A stretch of 64,000 nucleotides of DNA from Staphylotrichum longicolle (GCA_019096155.1 JAHCVI010000002.1:1178001-1242000), one strand, 5' to 3'. Shown: positions 34,353 through 46,392, counted from the first letter of the stretch. The notes: generated from the sequence alone by a model not told the origin. Numbers and translations: made by a program.

Positions 34353-35931
34353 TTAAGTACGATAATCACCATTGATGGTGCTGTGTCACTCGGGTCAGCC
34401 TCGATCTTATGCACAATGATTATGGGTTCACTCACATATACTCGTGACTATAATCACAAGTCCAGTACGTGGCTTGCTTGTCGCCCTGGCCCAACCTCAC
34501 CAAGATCTCGAGGTCTTCCAGCTCGAGGATCTCGGCAGCTCGCGCCTGCGCCGTGTCAGCGATTTCCTCCAGCCATCGAACAACACGGGTTTCTTACCTC
34601 ATCAACCTTCTCCGGCTCACCATTGACCAGAAGCTTCAGCTCGGCCGTGCCATCAGTGGGGATGAACGACACATTGGTCTTCTCCGGGGCGATCTCGGGG
34701 ACGTCGTTGACCGGCTGCCCCGGCTCGGAAATCAGAGAGTATCCAGTGGCACACAGAATACGGCCCCTACCACCTTGTCAGTCAAAATCCACCACAGTTT
34801 CTACCCGCCAATGGTTCAGCAGCACGCACCAGTTCGCATCCTTGCCATACAGCGCCGTCTTGACGAGCGGCGACCGGGGCAATGGTGCTGGCAATCTTCC
34901 TCGCCGCTTCCTCGCTGGGCGACTCGGTCACGCGAATGGTGACAAACTTGGTAGCGCTCGGCGTCGCGCACGACCAGCTGGCGCAGCTCGGCGGCACGGT
35001 CAGCACGGTGGGAAAGCGTCGTAGTCGGGCGTGCCCTCGACCACCTCCTTGCGCCAGGCGCGCCGTTGGCCAACAGGGCGATCGTGTCGTTGGTCGACGT
35101 GTCGCCATCGATCGTGATGCTGTTGAACGAGCGGTCGACGGCGTGCTTGAGCACCGGGGGGAGGGCGGCCGACGAGATGGGCGCGTCCGTGGCGATGACG
35201 CCGAGCAGCGTGGCCATGTTGGGGTGGATCATGCCGGCGCCCTTGGTCATGCCGGCTATCCTGTACGTGACATCGGGCGATGAGGGGAGGGTGAAGGTGC
35301 GCGACATGAGCTTGGGGAAGGTGTCGGTGGTGCAGATGGCCTTGGCGGCCGTCAGCCAGTGCTCGTGGGACCCGCCCAGAGCGCCGTATGCGTCGGGCAC
35401 CTTGTTGAGGATCTTGTCGATAGGCAGACGCTGGCCGATGACGCCGGTGCTCATGACGATGGTGCTATCGCTCTGACCGACAGCCTTATCGGCCTCGTGA
35501 GCCATCTTGGCGGCATCCTCCAGGCCGCCCTTGCCAGTAACTGCATTGGCGCAGCCCGAGTTGATGATGACGCTCTGGACCCCTTGATTGCTCTTTTGTT
35601 GGAGAAGGTTCCGGCTGAAGGTGACGGGGGCGGCCTGGAACTTGTTCTTGGTGAAGACGGCGGCAGCAGCACAGGGCGCATCGGACGTCAGCAGGGCGAG
35701 ATCGGGCTTGGTTTTGTTGCTCGGCTTGACGCCGACTATCGTGCCCGAGGCCCGGAAACCGAGAGGATATGTCCCCTGGGTCGGGACATACTTCTTCTTG
35801 GCGGCGGGAATGGAGCCGTTGGGGGGCGCAGAGTAGGCCCGGGACGGCGTCCGACCAATGTGGCGGGCCAGTTGCACCCGGGATTGCCTCAATTGGTTGA
35901 GGACACACCCGTTGAAGCCTGCCATGGCCAT
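34353..35931 (-). CDS. ARG7: Mitochondrial ornithine acetyltransferase (glutamate N-acetyltransferase, ArgJ)
   Basis: Transfers acetyl from N-acetylornithine to glutamate in the arginine cycle; self-cleaves into two chains. The Arg-rich N-terminus ([20 protein letters not shown]) fits a mitochondrial targeting signal. Blocks: [45 protein letters not shown], and the autocleavage/nucleophile Thr in [12 protein letters not shown]. Then [58 protein letters not shown], and end TINGDYRT. Introns 34767-34829, 34546-34597 and 34381-34435. Between 34870 and 35070 the frame changes at least four times at C/G runs, including one place where a run looks one base too long (TTGCCCCGG), while the protein blocks remain recognisable. 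About 469 aa. Two TGAGTCA sites lie upstream. Confidence 0.93.
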
Positions 35932-35973
35932 CTTCAGAGTCTATGTCTGAAATCAGGCAATGGGATTGATGGT

Positions 35974-35980
35974 TGAGTCA
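35974..35980. promoter_or_regulatory. Gcn4/CPC1 site, ARG7-proximal
   Basis: Perfect palindromic TGAGTCA about 43 bp upstream of the ARG7 start codon. This is the binding sequence of the cross-pathway/general amino-acid control activator, so starvation induction of ARG7 is the natural inference. Confidence 0.7.
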
Positions 35981-36158
35981 CAGATGGCAGCAACAGAAGA
36001 CTGAAAAAGTCACCGCCGGTTTTGGACGAGGGTGTTAGCGGGACCGGAGCTGCGACGGATCGGATCTGGAAAGACTTGGCTTTTTCAAAAATGCACATCC
36101 AGTCGCGGGAATCGCAGCATCAAGAATCTCACTATATACGCTCTCGCATCACTCTTCT

Positions 36159-36165
36159 TGAGTCA
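36159..36165. promoter_or_regulatory. Gcn4/CPC1 site, distal
   Basis: Second perfect TGAGTCA in the same divergent promoter, about 230 bp upstream of ARG7 and 500 bp upstream of DER1. Confidence 0.6.
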
Positions 36166-36668
36166 TATCTTTTCCTTCCCCATCTGTAAGGGGCAGCCGG
36201 TGAGTCGAAAAGCACACGCATGAAGGAATCCAAACCCTGGGCTCTGTGTCCTATGGGAGCACGAGCCACAGCTGCGGTTTCAAGAGCCCATCCCCTGTGG
36301 CTCACCGGAACTCCAGGGCCGCACCGGCCGGCGTGGCTCGAGCCCCGTTTACTCCACCAACCTGCCTCCATAAAAACAATTCCGTTTGCTGCAATTTTCT
36401 TCCTCCTTCCATCTCCTCTGACCAAGCTCCAAAAAAGACACGAATCACCATCTGTGCCTCGTGGGAGCCGCGTTCTTTGACCCGGTTGTCTGGGCCATCC
36501 CGCGCACCTTCCCCCCAACCCTTCCCTTCCCTTGCCATGCCTCCCTGAGTTTTCGCGTTTTGAACTGGGAGCTTCTCGTGGAAATCGAGGCACACCACAC
36601 AACACCGAAAATTCTTCCCCGTCACCCATCACCCATCACCCTCATCATCACCACCCACACCCACCACC

Positions 36669-37844
36669 ATGTCGGAAATCATGGACGCGTACTGGGCGGC
36701 GCCGCCAATGGCCCGGACATTTGCGACCGCCATCGTCGTCACGTCGATCTCGGCTCACATTCTGGGCTTGGTGCCGTACGCGTGGATTTATTTCACCGAG
36801 GACAGACTCTTCCGCCTGCCGCCTGAGATATGGCGCCTGGCCACGAACTTCTTCCTCAGCGGTCCACAGCTCGGCATCATCATGGACCCCTACTTCGGTA
36901 TGGGCGCCCGGGCACATCTTCTGGCGACGAGTGTTGTCTGACTTTGCGAAAACAGCCTACATGTACCTGAAGCAGCTGGAAACAGCGAACCTCAAATTCC
37001 CCAGGAAGGAGGACCTTCTGTGGTACTTGATGACGGTTGGCGGCTTCATCATTGTAGGTACATCTCTTCTATTTCTTTCTGTCACCACGGCCCAACACAA
37101 AACAACGCCCCTCGTATATCTGCCCGCATAGTGCTTTTCTCCCAACTATTGCGGTTCCTGGAAACGAGGAAGATTACCCCCGTATGTCGACCGGCCCGTC
37201 ATTCGCTTTTAAGGGTCGGTCGGGGTGCGGGCATGGTGGGATGTCTTTATGGATGACTCGGGCAATACTTCCCAGTTCGCCCGGGTGGTTTTTTTGCTCC
37301 CTACATTTCAACGTCGGAATCTCTGGTGGCTGCTTTTCTCGATGGCCTCCACGGCAAGATGCGTAGAAAGATAGCTAACTGTAGACAACAGCTCGTCAAC
37401 CGAGCTTTCCTGGGCGGCGCCTTTTTCCTCCCAGGGCTCTTGATGTCCCTTACCTATACGGCCTGCCAGGACCAGCGCGGTGTCCAGTCGAGCTTCTTCT
37501 TCTTCACCGTCCCGGCCCAGGCGGTCCCGTATTGCATGCTCCTGGCATCGGTGCTCATGAGTCCTGGCATCATTCCCTTGCAGCTCAGCGGCATCGTAGC
37601 GGCCCATCTGCACGACTTTTTGACGCGCCTGTGGCCCGAGTTTGGACGTGGCCCGAACTTGCTCCCGACGCCCGGTTTCGTCTCGTGGCTCGTTCAGACC
37701 CCCAGAATGCTGCCCCGCGGGTATGGCACGGCCATTCGCCAACCCGACGCCACGGCAGGCAGCGGCACGGGAGCATCGACGGGCTCGGTGCTTCCCGACT
37801 CTTGGAAGACGAGAGGCAGTGGGCATCGTCTGGGCGGCAACTGA
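36669..37844 (+). CDS. DER1: Derlin (Der1-like ERAD protein)
   Basis: Multi-pass ER membrane pseudoprotease of the rhomboid superfamily, part of the retrotranslocation machinery for misfolded proteins. MSEIMDAYWAAPPMARTFAT (the PP-x-aromatic-start block of derlins), PYAWIYFTEDRLFRLPPEIW with RLATNFFL, LWYLMTVGGFII, FLGGAFFLPGLLMSLTYTAC, PAQAVPYCMLLASVLM and AAHLHDFLTRLWPEFGRG. No catalytic Ser/His, as expected. Introns 36898-36955 and 37054-37391; the second, 338 nt, is the longest in the window. 259 aa, in frame throughout. The tail ends Gly/Ser/Thr-rich. Confidence 0.94.
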
Positions 37845-38228
37845 GGGCCAGAATGCTTGTACAACAAATTTTAAATGCTACTGTTGATACCATCATGTTT
37901 CTTCGATGATCCTGAGCCGCTTGTGATCCATGCCCTGTCAGAAGCCGACCTCTTGAGTGAAGCAGTTTACATTCCGCACCAGTCTGATCAAGTAAACCTG
38001 TATATCCAAAAAGCCGATCCAGTAGCGCCCTGAACTCCAGCGAAGAAGAAGCCAGCTTACAACCGTGAAGCCCATCGGCACCCTAAATCGAGCAGTGTCG
38101 AACACAATCAGACCCCGGAACGCCGCCATCCAAGTCCCGACCGTCCGATATCCCAGAGAGCAGACCAAGAGAGCGCACAGGTAGGTACATGTATGTACCT
38201 ATGAAGCAAGCAGACAAACAAAATAAAA
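37845..38228. other. Convergent intergenic region
   Basis: 384 bp between DER1 and the leftward membrane-protein gene. Nothing recognised beyond a repeated GTA/TGTACCT-like palindrome near 38180-38200. Confidence 0.45.
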
Positions 38229-39555
38229 TCACCAGATATCGCTCCCCCTCCCAACCTCAATCTCGGCATAATGCCTGTTCCCTCCCCCGCCTCCCCCTGC
38301 TGCTCCACCACTATTCCGATCCGACCGCTTCCGACCATGTTTCTTTCCTTCGTTCCCCGACGCCGTCAGCGCCCGGCTCCGGAACGTCCTCCGCCCACCG
38401 CTGCTACCACCACCACCGCTGGGCCCGTCGCGGTCGCTCGGCCCGCCGGCCGTCTCGTCGCCGCCGCCGCCCTCGCCGCCCCACAGGTCGTCGGCTTCGT
38501 CCTCGGCCGTGGTGGTGGTGCGCATCCAGCCGGATCGGCCCCGACCTCCTCCGCTTCCGCCGCCTCCGCCGCCGCCGCCTCCAGACCAGCGGGGAGGTTG
38601 CTGGGGAAGCGGGGGTTGGTAGTGCTGCGGGAACGCGAGCGGGCCGCTGATGGTGGTGTTCTCCTTGCCGACGAGCGGCTTGTCGCCGGCGCCGGCGGCG
38701 CGGGCGGAGGGGCCGGCTGGGCCGGGGGGCAGGTTGAGGCGCGGGGGCAGGTAGGCGCGGGGTTTGCGGGCGGGGGTTGGTGCTGTTGTTGTTGTTGTTG
38801 TTGTTGGGTGCTGCTGAGGGTGTTGGTGTCGGTGGTGGAGGAGGCCGAGTGGGGCGGGAGGTGAAGGAGGGGATGACCAGGGCGGGGATCTGGGTTGGGG
38901 ACTGCCGGTTTTTGGCAGCGGCCGTGGAGATGGGGAGGCCGGAGAGGGAGGAGTCAGAGTCGGCCGGGACGTTATTGGTGGTGGTGTCCTGGTTTTGAGC
39001 GGCAGCGGCGGCCGCGAGGTAGGCTTGGATCATGGTGTCGTCGGGTTGGGTTTTGGGTTGGGAGGAGGAGGAGTAGGGGAAAGGAGGGCTTGGGAAGGGT
39101 GGCGGGGAGGTGGTGGTGATTGAGCGGTTGCTTGGTGTTGAGGAGCCACGGACGAGGGCCCGCGGGATGTAGGCCGGATGCGTGGGCATCGCGCTGGCGG
39201 TGTCGGAGGTGCTCAGAGGAGAGAAGGGGTACGACGGCTTCTCGGGCGAGTAGACGTACGACGACGCTTGGTCGCCTTCGTGGTGTTGCGGGTCGTCCAT
39301 CTTGTAGTCCATGGTGTAAGTGACGGCGGGGGCCATGGCGCCTGGTGGTGCCCGCTCGTCGATGCTGTCCTGGTAGTAGTTGTCTTCGCGGTCGAACTGG
39401 CGTTGTCGCCTCCAGTAGATGAGGAAGAGGCCGGCGGCGCCCAGGAAGAGTGCGCCGGCGCCGCAGGCTATGCCGGCGATGGCGCCGGTGGTGAGGTTGG
39501 TGCTGGCCCCGGACTCGGACTCCCGAGGGAGGACATGAGGCTCGTGAGAAGCCAT
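38229..39555 (-). CDS. Single-pass membrane protein with long disordered cytoplasmic tail
   Basis: I do not recognise a family. From ATG 39555: about 20 residues outside (MASHEPHVLPRESESGAS), one membrane segment (GAIAGIACGAGALFLGAAGL, residues about 24-47), then a stop-transfer YWRRQRQ and about 390 residues of Pro/Ser/Thr/Gly-rich tail with poly-Asn (38781-38806) and Gly runs, ending GNRHYAEIEVGRGSDIW. No signal peptide is visible, so it is a type III protein, or an upstream exon was missed. The frame jumps once at the G4 run 38759-38762. Two added bases join PRPQTP to RAYLPPRLNLPP, and 1,327+2 nt are then divisible by three (442 aa). The architecture is like fungal Mid2/WSC-type sensors but without their ectodomains. 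Confidence 0.6.
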
Positions 39556-42500
39556 TGTGAGAGCACGGTTCCCATACAAATCAAAACCCCAGAGAGTGTT
39601 TCGCTACCCGAGCCCAGCCTGGCTCGGATATCTTGACATGAAGGGTGCCAAGCACCCCAATCGATCGCCGAGAGGTCCGAAAATAACAGACATAGAGCAT
39701 TTGAGAGTGGGATGGGAACCGTTGAACTCAAATAAGAGGGCCCCGCGGAGTCAAGAACGAAAAGGAAGGCAGCCACCCTGCCAGGCAAGGACTAGCTGCC
39801 GATGTGTGTATGCAGTTGGTTCTGCTTGCTTGCCAGCGGGTGCGGGTCTGGTTGCACAGTACCGTGAGAATCGGCGCGCTGCAGGCTGACAGCCGCAGGA
39901 TGAGCCTACGAGGGGCAATCGAACTCGCTGTTTTTTTGCGCAAGAAATGAACGAAGTTGATAATAGCGAAAAAAGGGACGGTCAACATGGCAGAAACGAC
40001 GACACCTCAATTCCACCACCATGAAGCAACAATACCTTCAAAGACATCCAATCTCTCAGACTCTCATCCAACGTTCACCAACACCAGCCGCACTGGGCAG
40101 TCTGCAGAGGCAGCCTTCCATGAGGGGCCCTTCCGAGGGCTGTCGGGCAGCCCTCTGCGGTGCCCTGCCATCCGCGGGGGCCAAGACGACTGTCCAATCA
40201 AGTTGGCAACACAGACGCGAGCACCCTGCACGCAAGCAGAGTCAAGATGGCGAGGATGGCAAGATCAGGCAAGAGGGTGGGTGAGACGGGTTGATACAGC
40301 CCTGGTTGACCAATGGCAGCGCGCCGCTGTTTCGTTTGACGGGCGCGTAACCTGCATGAGTGGGCCGCACGGAATATCCCGACAGCCTACGAGTGGCCAG
40401 ACAAGCGAAGCCCTGGCCGATCTGCGCAGGTCCACTGAAAGTGTGCTGGCCAATCGGGAGAGGTTGTTGTTCGGGCCCACCCAAACAAGCTTCCACACCG
40501 TTTCGCACCAGCTCGCCTTCTGAGGCCTTCTCGTGCCATGCCAGGGTGGGACTGGTTCAGGCTGTTGCTGAAATCGGGAGCCGAGATGTGATGGGAAGCA
40601 ATGAAGCGGCCGCCTCCCGCGCACTACCCTCTTGACATGGTCCGATCTTTTCGGACAATGTTTCAAAAGTTGGGGGGCAGACTGGTCATCTGGAAAGTCG
40701 CAGCCTTTAGATTTTTTCTCCTCAGCCGTCGACCGTCCGCCGTCTCCCCTCTTTTTTGCCTCGCTCTGCCCTCACATGTTTTGATTCCACCTCGGGCCCT
40801 TCACGCCTCCGCAGATTGGCTGGCGGCCGCGTTCAGAACCAACAACATAAACAATCCTACACTGACGTGGATGAAAAACCAGCCACTCTAGCGAGTGGGC
40901 AGGTGATAAACACGCTGCATAGGAGGGTGTCGCCCGGCGCTAAGAACCATTCTGTCGGGAGCGTCCTTCCCGCTTTCCCCGCCCGCCCGAGGACCAAGCC
41001 TTGCCGTCTTTGGTCGTCGTCACTCATCACCCAGATTGCCTGCCTCCGGAAGCAGGGCAAGCTTCATGCGAACCAACGTTCGTCGGCAATTCCTCATCGT
41101 CTCCCCTCGGTTGCACGGTCCGGCCGTTTTCGGCGCAGAAATGGGCCATGCGGCCGTATCTGGGTGTCATCCTGCTCCAGCCTGGCCAGTTCTGCCCCGT
41201 TGTGAACTTGTGGGTGTGCATGGCATGGCCACCCGCTGAGAAAACCTGCTGATTCGACAGCGGCCGCTCTTCGTCGGTGTGCTTGTGCAACAACACCCAG
41301 GTCGGCTTTCCTCGGTCGGTCCCACGGACTCAATCTCATTGGCTCAATCTCAAAACCCCATGGCGATGCTCTGTCAACTCGCCCATGCTGGGAAGGTGGC
41401 AAGTCCAAGGGCACCATGTTTGCGCGGTCTTGTCGGCGCCAGTCTGGGAGCGGAAGTTCCCTTCCGGATCGCTTGGCTTCAAAGTTGTGTTGGTCATGCT
41501 CGTTGCGTCGATCTCAGGCCAGCACCTACTAGGCCTCTTCATCCCTATCGATCTTTGATCGATTTTGCATGGTGACACATGGCGACGGCCTCGGCCCACC
41601 CCTTAGTACCTGCGCCTGCTTTGCAGATTGAACGGACAAGTGCGGGTAGCCTACCCCTGGATCAAACGCTCGACATCAAGACCAGGACATTACACCCGAG
41701 GTCGTGGAGATTGAGGCGAAGTTGGGAGTCCAGAACAGACAGGACTTGTCTTTCGGGGTGCTTTGTCCCCCCCGGGGCACTTCTCCACGTAATCTGTATC
41801 TTGTCCTACTTGCCACCCCTGCCAAGATCAATCACCACAGCATGGCAGCCTCACGGCGAGTATCCCGCCGAAAGTACTGTACTCTTCCACTCAATGTTAC
41901 AGAGTGGCTCTGGCTGCAGTGAGATACCGCATTAGCCAATGTTGTAGACATGTAGAACCTCAGACCGTGGCTCGCGGGTCTTTGTGGGAGAGATGATAGC
42001 CTACTCTGGAGACGCCGAACGTGTCGTGGTTTTCTGTGACACTGGTTTGTCGTCAGTCGTGCTGGACCCTTTTCTGCAAACGGAAACACCAATGCCGCGA
42101 ACTGTTGAGCGAAGGAGGTCCCAATTCTGTCCCAGCCATCTTCTCTGCTCCTTGGCACGAGGAGAATAGCAAAGGGTATCCGGTTCGTCTAGGACCTGTC
42201 ACAAACTCTCCCGAGCAATCAAGAGGTTGATCAGTGAACCCCGGCTGACTTGACTTACACACGGGAAACATTGTAATACCACCAGCCCATAAACACTCTT
42301 GTCTGAGACATGACTCGCATTCTCGACAAGCAGAAGCCCAGGAATCACCCGAGACACGGTTGCCCAGCGTTTGACAGCATCAGTCACCGCAGGTCCGTCT
42401 GGGGCATATCGCGATGGCGTGCATCCACGCGGAGTCTTACCCTGCCTCGTCCTCAAGCCCGCCGTTGCACCCGCTTGACGCGAGGGACAAGTATCGGCAT

Positions 42501-42779
42501 GACAACGCGCGGGCCGCTTTCACTGACACTCTCGGGTTGTTGATCAGTAACCCGAGCCCAGTGGCATGTCGCTCACTGGTATAAATCACATCGCCGCGTC
42601 GCCCATGTCTCAGGGGGGGCAAGCAGGCACATTCCATGCCACGCCAAAAGCTCGGCATTTACTACAACACCGATAACAATAAACAAACAACGATCGAAAG
42701 CATAACTTCCCATTGTGTCCGACCCATCTCCCCTCACACCGTTCAATTCACATCTGACAATCTCGTCGCCCACCTCACG
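39556..42779. other. Gene-poor region, 3.2 kb
   Basis: Many short overlapping ORFs on both strands, none convincing. The longest plus-strand one (39957-40523) has no recognisable domain. No transposase, terminal repeats, tRNA or 5S rRNA seen. Three GCGGCCGC octamers occur within 700 bp (about 40607, 40825, 41262). Confidence 0.45.
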
Positions 42780-43553
42780 ATGCGCCTCCTACCCCTTTTG
42801 CTCCCTCTCGCGGGGCTCGCCACAGCCAGATTCCTCGACTCCTGGACCATCCGCGCCGTCACCCACGGCAATGGCGCTGTCACCGATGCCAGCGGTGTCA
42901 GTGGTGTACAGATGGCTGAGGAAGCTGGAGGGGTTGACGATGGGATGAGGAAGGTCGTCGACAATGTGAGGAGGTGGGTGGTAAAGGGGGCAGGGGAGGG
43001 TGCAAGGATGGTGGAAGGGGTGAGGAGGAAGGGACAAGGGGTGAACAAGGAAACGATCTTGGAAAAGGCGGCAGCAAGGCGGGATCCGAAAGAGTGGCAG
43101 ATTCTGGAGTTGACGAGGTGTATGTGACCTTTGTCTCCGTGGTGGAGGGTGATTAATCTCTCAAGCTGACCGCGCCAGTCCCCAACAAGCAAGAAAACAC
43201 CACGACCTGGCAGTTCACCATTGTGGACGACGCCGGCAAGAAAACCTCCTGCTCGCTCCCGTCGCCCACGAGCGACCCCTCGGCCAGCTTCTACGGCATC
43301 CCCTGCGGCGCGGACGCCAGCGCGAACTACAAGATCTCGTGGGGCTACAACAGCGACGCCGACAGTGCCGTCATGACGGTGTGCTAGTGAGTTCTCTCCT
43401 TGTTGTGACCGGGCCGCGAGACAGGACAGAATCTGACAGGGGCGTAGTGTCCCCAACGGAGCAGACGCTTGGTTCGGGTACGACAAGGTCAGTACCGTTC
43501 AGCTGCTTGGGGATTCGAAGAAGGAGCCTGTTTACTACACGGGCTGTGCGTGA
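42780..43553 (+). CDS. Small secreted protein, orphan (model incomplete)
   Basis: ATG 42780 begins a clear signal peptide (MRLLPLLLPLAGLATA) followed by RFLDSWTIRAV. A convincing downstream coding block runs from about 43162: LTAPVPNKQENTTTWQFTI, DDAGKKTSCSLPSP, FYGIPCGADASANYKISWGY. Over intron 43387-43447 (GTGAGT...TAG) it continues to YVPNGADAWFGYDKV and ends YYTGCA. Four cysteines and a beta-rich pattern suggest a compact extracellular fold like small fungal effector or AA1-like proteins. How the signal-peptide exon joins the second block is not solved. One option is an intron from about 42968 (GTGAGG) to 43161, phase 0; a short intron GTGTAT/GTATGT...AAG at 43120-43161 breaks the frame. 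No known family recognised. Confidence 0.55.
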
Positions 43554-44589
43554 TGAGGCATTGGAGCAGGGCGCACCTGGGGATGGGGGCCGAAAGCGGC
43601 TGTATCATTACTATGTACTGGTTCTGGAAGCTAATGCGACGAGTTCAACTGATGCCAATTTACGCTCAGTATTCGTATCTCCGCTGATCGTGATTGAAAT
43701 CCTTGAGAGTCAGAACCAAAACCAAAGCTGTCGTCGAACTAGACGGGACGAACGACGACAACGTCAGGTTGGGTCCTGCTCCAGAACCCGGTAGACATCA
43801 TCGACGAGGCCTCTTCGACAGCCCAACCAGTTGTTGATTTAACGGTGCTCACGACTCAGAATTGGGCTTGTATCCATATATGACAAATCTACAGATCAAC
43901 ACCATTCAGTACAAGTCATGCGTTTCAATATTCCATAGAGAGCGAGGGGGACCTCGGGCGGCAGGGAGACATGGTCTGCATCCTGTACACGCGGAGACCG
44001 TGGACGACGAACCGGTTCGTTGGTTCCCGGTGAGTTATAGAGGAATGGAGACGGGGAACATGTTTGAGGGAGCCGGCGGGACGGTAAGGAGGAAAGAACC
44101 GCTGTGGAAGGCAGGAGTCGAGATTCCCCCAGTAGGTATGGGTCCCTGTGCCCACCACCCCCACACCCCACTTCCCCGAGCTGATTACAGCTGGGACCGT
44201 TCCTTCGTCCGCTAATTACCCGTCCATACGGTAAAATAGGCCATCGACCAGCCGTAAGCCCGCTAGAATACCAAACTGACCTTACTGTTACATCGTCTTG
44301 TGGTCTCGCCGTGAACTGCGCCTCACCACGACTGCTAGTTCCGCGAAGACGAGATAAAAATATCCGCGCTTGTATTTTGGGACACCACTGTTTGTCGACC
44401 CCTATTTGTATCTGCTGCGTGTGTTTGGAGTCAAATTGGGAGGTAAGAGCGCACAATCGTCTCGGGGAGGGGAGAGCACATGCTTTGGTTTTGCCTCCAA
44501 ACACCGAGAACCCGCAAACCTCTAGTCGGGGCGCATCACGTCCTCAACCCTTGCTGATCAACACCATAGAACAAACTGGCATCGTCAAC
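43554..44589. other. Intergenic 1.0 kb
   Basis: No gene recognised between the orphan secreted protein and the first N-terminal amidase. Confidence 0.45.
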
Positions 44590-46203
44590 ATGAAAATCGC
44601 GTGTCTTCAGTTTGCACCACAAGTTGGCGATGTATCCAACAACATCGCCCGGGCCGAGACAGTCCTCTCGAAAGCCGACCCGGAGGACTTGGAGAACTTG
44701 GACCTGCTCGTCCTCCCCGAGATGGCCTTTAGCGGTATGACACTTCGCTGTTTCTCCTGGACCTTCCGTTTTGACTCGAGACAGGATACAACTTCAAGTC
44801 GGTGGGACACATCTCGCCATTTCTCGAACCCACGGGGTCCGGCGTCAGCTCAGAGTGGCCGCGCACTGCTGCACGCAAGTACGGCTGCACCGTTGCCGTT
44901 GGTTATCCCGAGAGGGCAGAGGCATCGGGGGCAGAGTCAAGATACTACAATGCCTTGATTGTGGTTGATGGCGACGGCGAGGAGTTGGCCAACTACCGCA
45001 AGTCCTTTCTCTACTACACGACGAAAACATGGGCTCTCGAGGGCCAGGGGTTCTACGGGGGCAAGCTTGGTAGCTTCGGGCAAGTCGCCATGGGTATATG
45101 TATGTGACCTCGGCACCCGACCGAGAACTTCTTACTGACATCTCTCAGGCATGGACATCAAGTAAGCTACGATGTCTTTCATGCTAGTCCCCGACTAACA
45201 GCGCAGTCCCTATAAATTCGAAGCGCCGTGGAACGCTTACGAATTCGCCTTTCACGTTCTTCAAGCCCGCGCAAACCTCGTCATTCTCTCCACGGCATGG
45301 CTTACCAACGACGAACGCACCGGCTTCCTATCCTCCCCGGGCGCCCCAGACTTGGGCACGCTTACCTACTGGGTCCGGAGGCTGGAGCCCCTTATCCGGA
45401 CCGAGAGCCCGGAGGAGACCATTGTGGTGTTTGCCAACCGCTGCGGCACCGAGAACGAGGCCACCTACGCGGGCACCAGCACAGTCCTGGGCATCAAGGA
45501 TGGAGAAGTCTCTTTATACGGCCTTCTCGGCCGCGGAGTCGAGGAGTTGCTCGTCGTCGACACCGACAAGCCGCCCTTCGCAAAGATCATCGACCCTGCC
45601 GAGGAGTCCGTCGACGGAGAGCCCGGCGCCCCGCCCGCGCCCGCAGAGAACCCAGAGGACTCGGACAACGGGCCGCGGAGGGGTCTCGGGCCGGAAGCAG
45701 GGCCCGGATACGCTGACTCGCCAACCTTGCCCTCGGGATTCACGCCTGCGTCAAGAACGCACACAGCATCTTACACAACAAGAACAACGCCAACAGCTTC
45801 CCTCACCACATTGACGACTCCAAAACACCACCCAACCAATCCCACCACATCCTCCCACACAAAACCACGCACAACCACCCCCAAACCAAAACTGTCCCTC
45901 CTCACCAACCTCCACCCTGCCCAATCCCACCTCCCCCCTTCCCCGCAAACACCCCCGCCACGACAGTACCTACCACCCCCTCCAGCTCGCGCGTCCCAAG
46001 CCCATCATCACTACACTTGGACCACCACCAGCCACCCGCCCTCCGCAATTCCCATCTTTGTCGACGTCTACACCCCCGACGCCGACGCCGACGCCGACGT
46101 GTACGTCTACGACGACAACGGCGACAACGACGACGACTACGAAGCTGCTTGGCACGACAGCTCATCAAGCCTGAGCCTCTTGCCCGTGGACTGGAGGAAC
46201 ATG

Positions 46204-46241
<38 letters not shown>

Positions 46242-46392
46242 CACGACTGGTACTACGAGTGCTTGTGCTGGTTCTGACTGTCTGTCGCCGTGGAGCGAGG
46301 CGTCTGCGTCGTCGCCGAGGGGGGGTTGGTGTGGGAGGATACGGATCGTGGCTAGTCCGAGTGTTTTTGGGGTGGCGTCGGGTTGTTCTTAG
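44590..46392 (+). CDS. Nta1-type protein N-terminal amidase (nitrilase family), copy A
   Basis: Nitrilase-superfamily enzyme related to yeast Nta1, which deamidates N-terminal Asn/Gln to start Arg/N-degron breakdown. Starts MKIACLQFAPQVGDVSNNI. Catalytic triad Glu in LPEMAFSGYNF, Lys in NYRKSFLYYT, Cys in MGICMDINPYKFEAPW; later FANRCGTENEATYAGTS. Introns 44735-44784, 45100-45148 and 45162-45206. The second splits the catalytic Cys codon (T/GC) and leaves a 13-nt exon (45149-45161) encoding the Cys-Met-Asp-Ile-Asn junction. 552 aa. After about residue 330 the tail is disordered: Thr/Pro-rich, an Asp-Ala/Asp-Val repeat, polyalanine from a GCT repeat. Its substrate need not equal yeast Nta1's. 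Paralogue at 51889. Confidence 0.85.
46206..46240. repeat. (CTG)n/(GCT)n repeat encoding polyalanine
   Basis: Pure trinucleotide tract in the disordered tail of amidase copy A. Confidence 0.8.

Larger units (their letters stand above)
35932..36668. other. Divergent intergenic region ARG7/DER1
   Basis: 737 bp between start codons, with two TGAGTCA elements listed separately. No coding signal recognised. Short CA/CAT-rich leader before DER1. Confidence 0.6.

Noticed and set aside
39957..40523. 188-codon ORF in the gene-poor region
   Set aside because: No domain, composition like the surrounding non-coding sequence, competing ORFs on the other strand.
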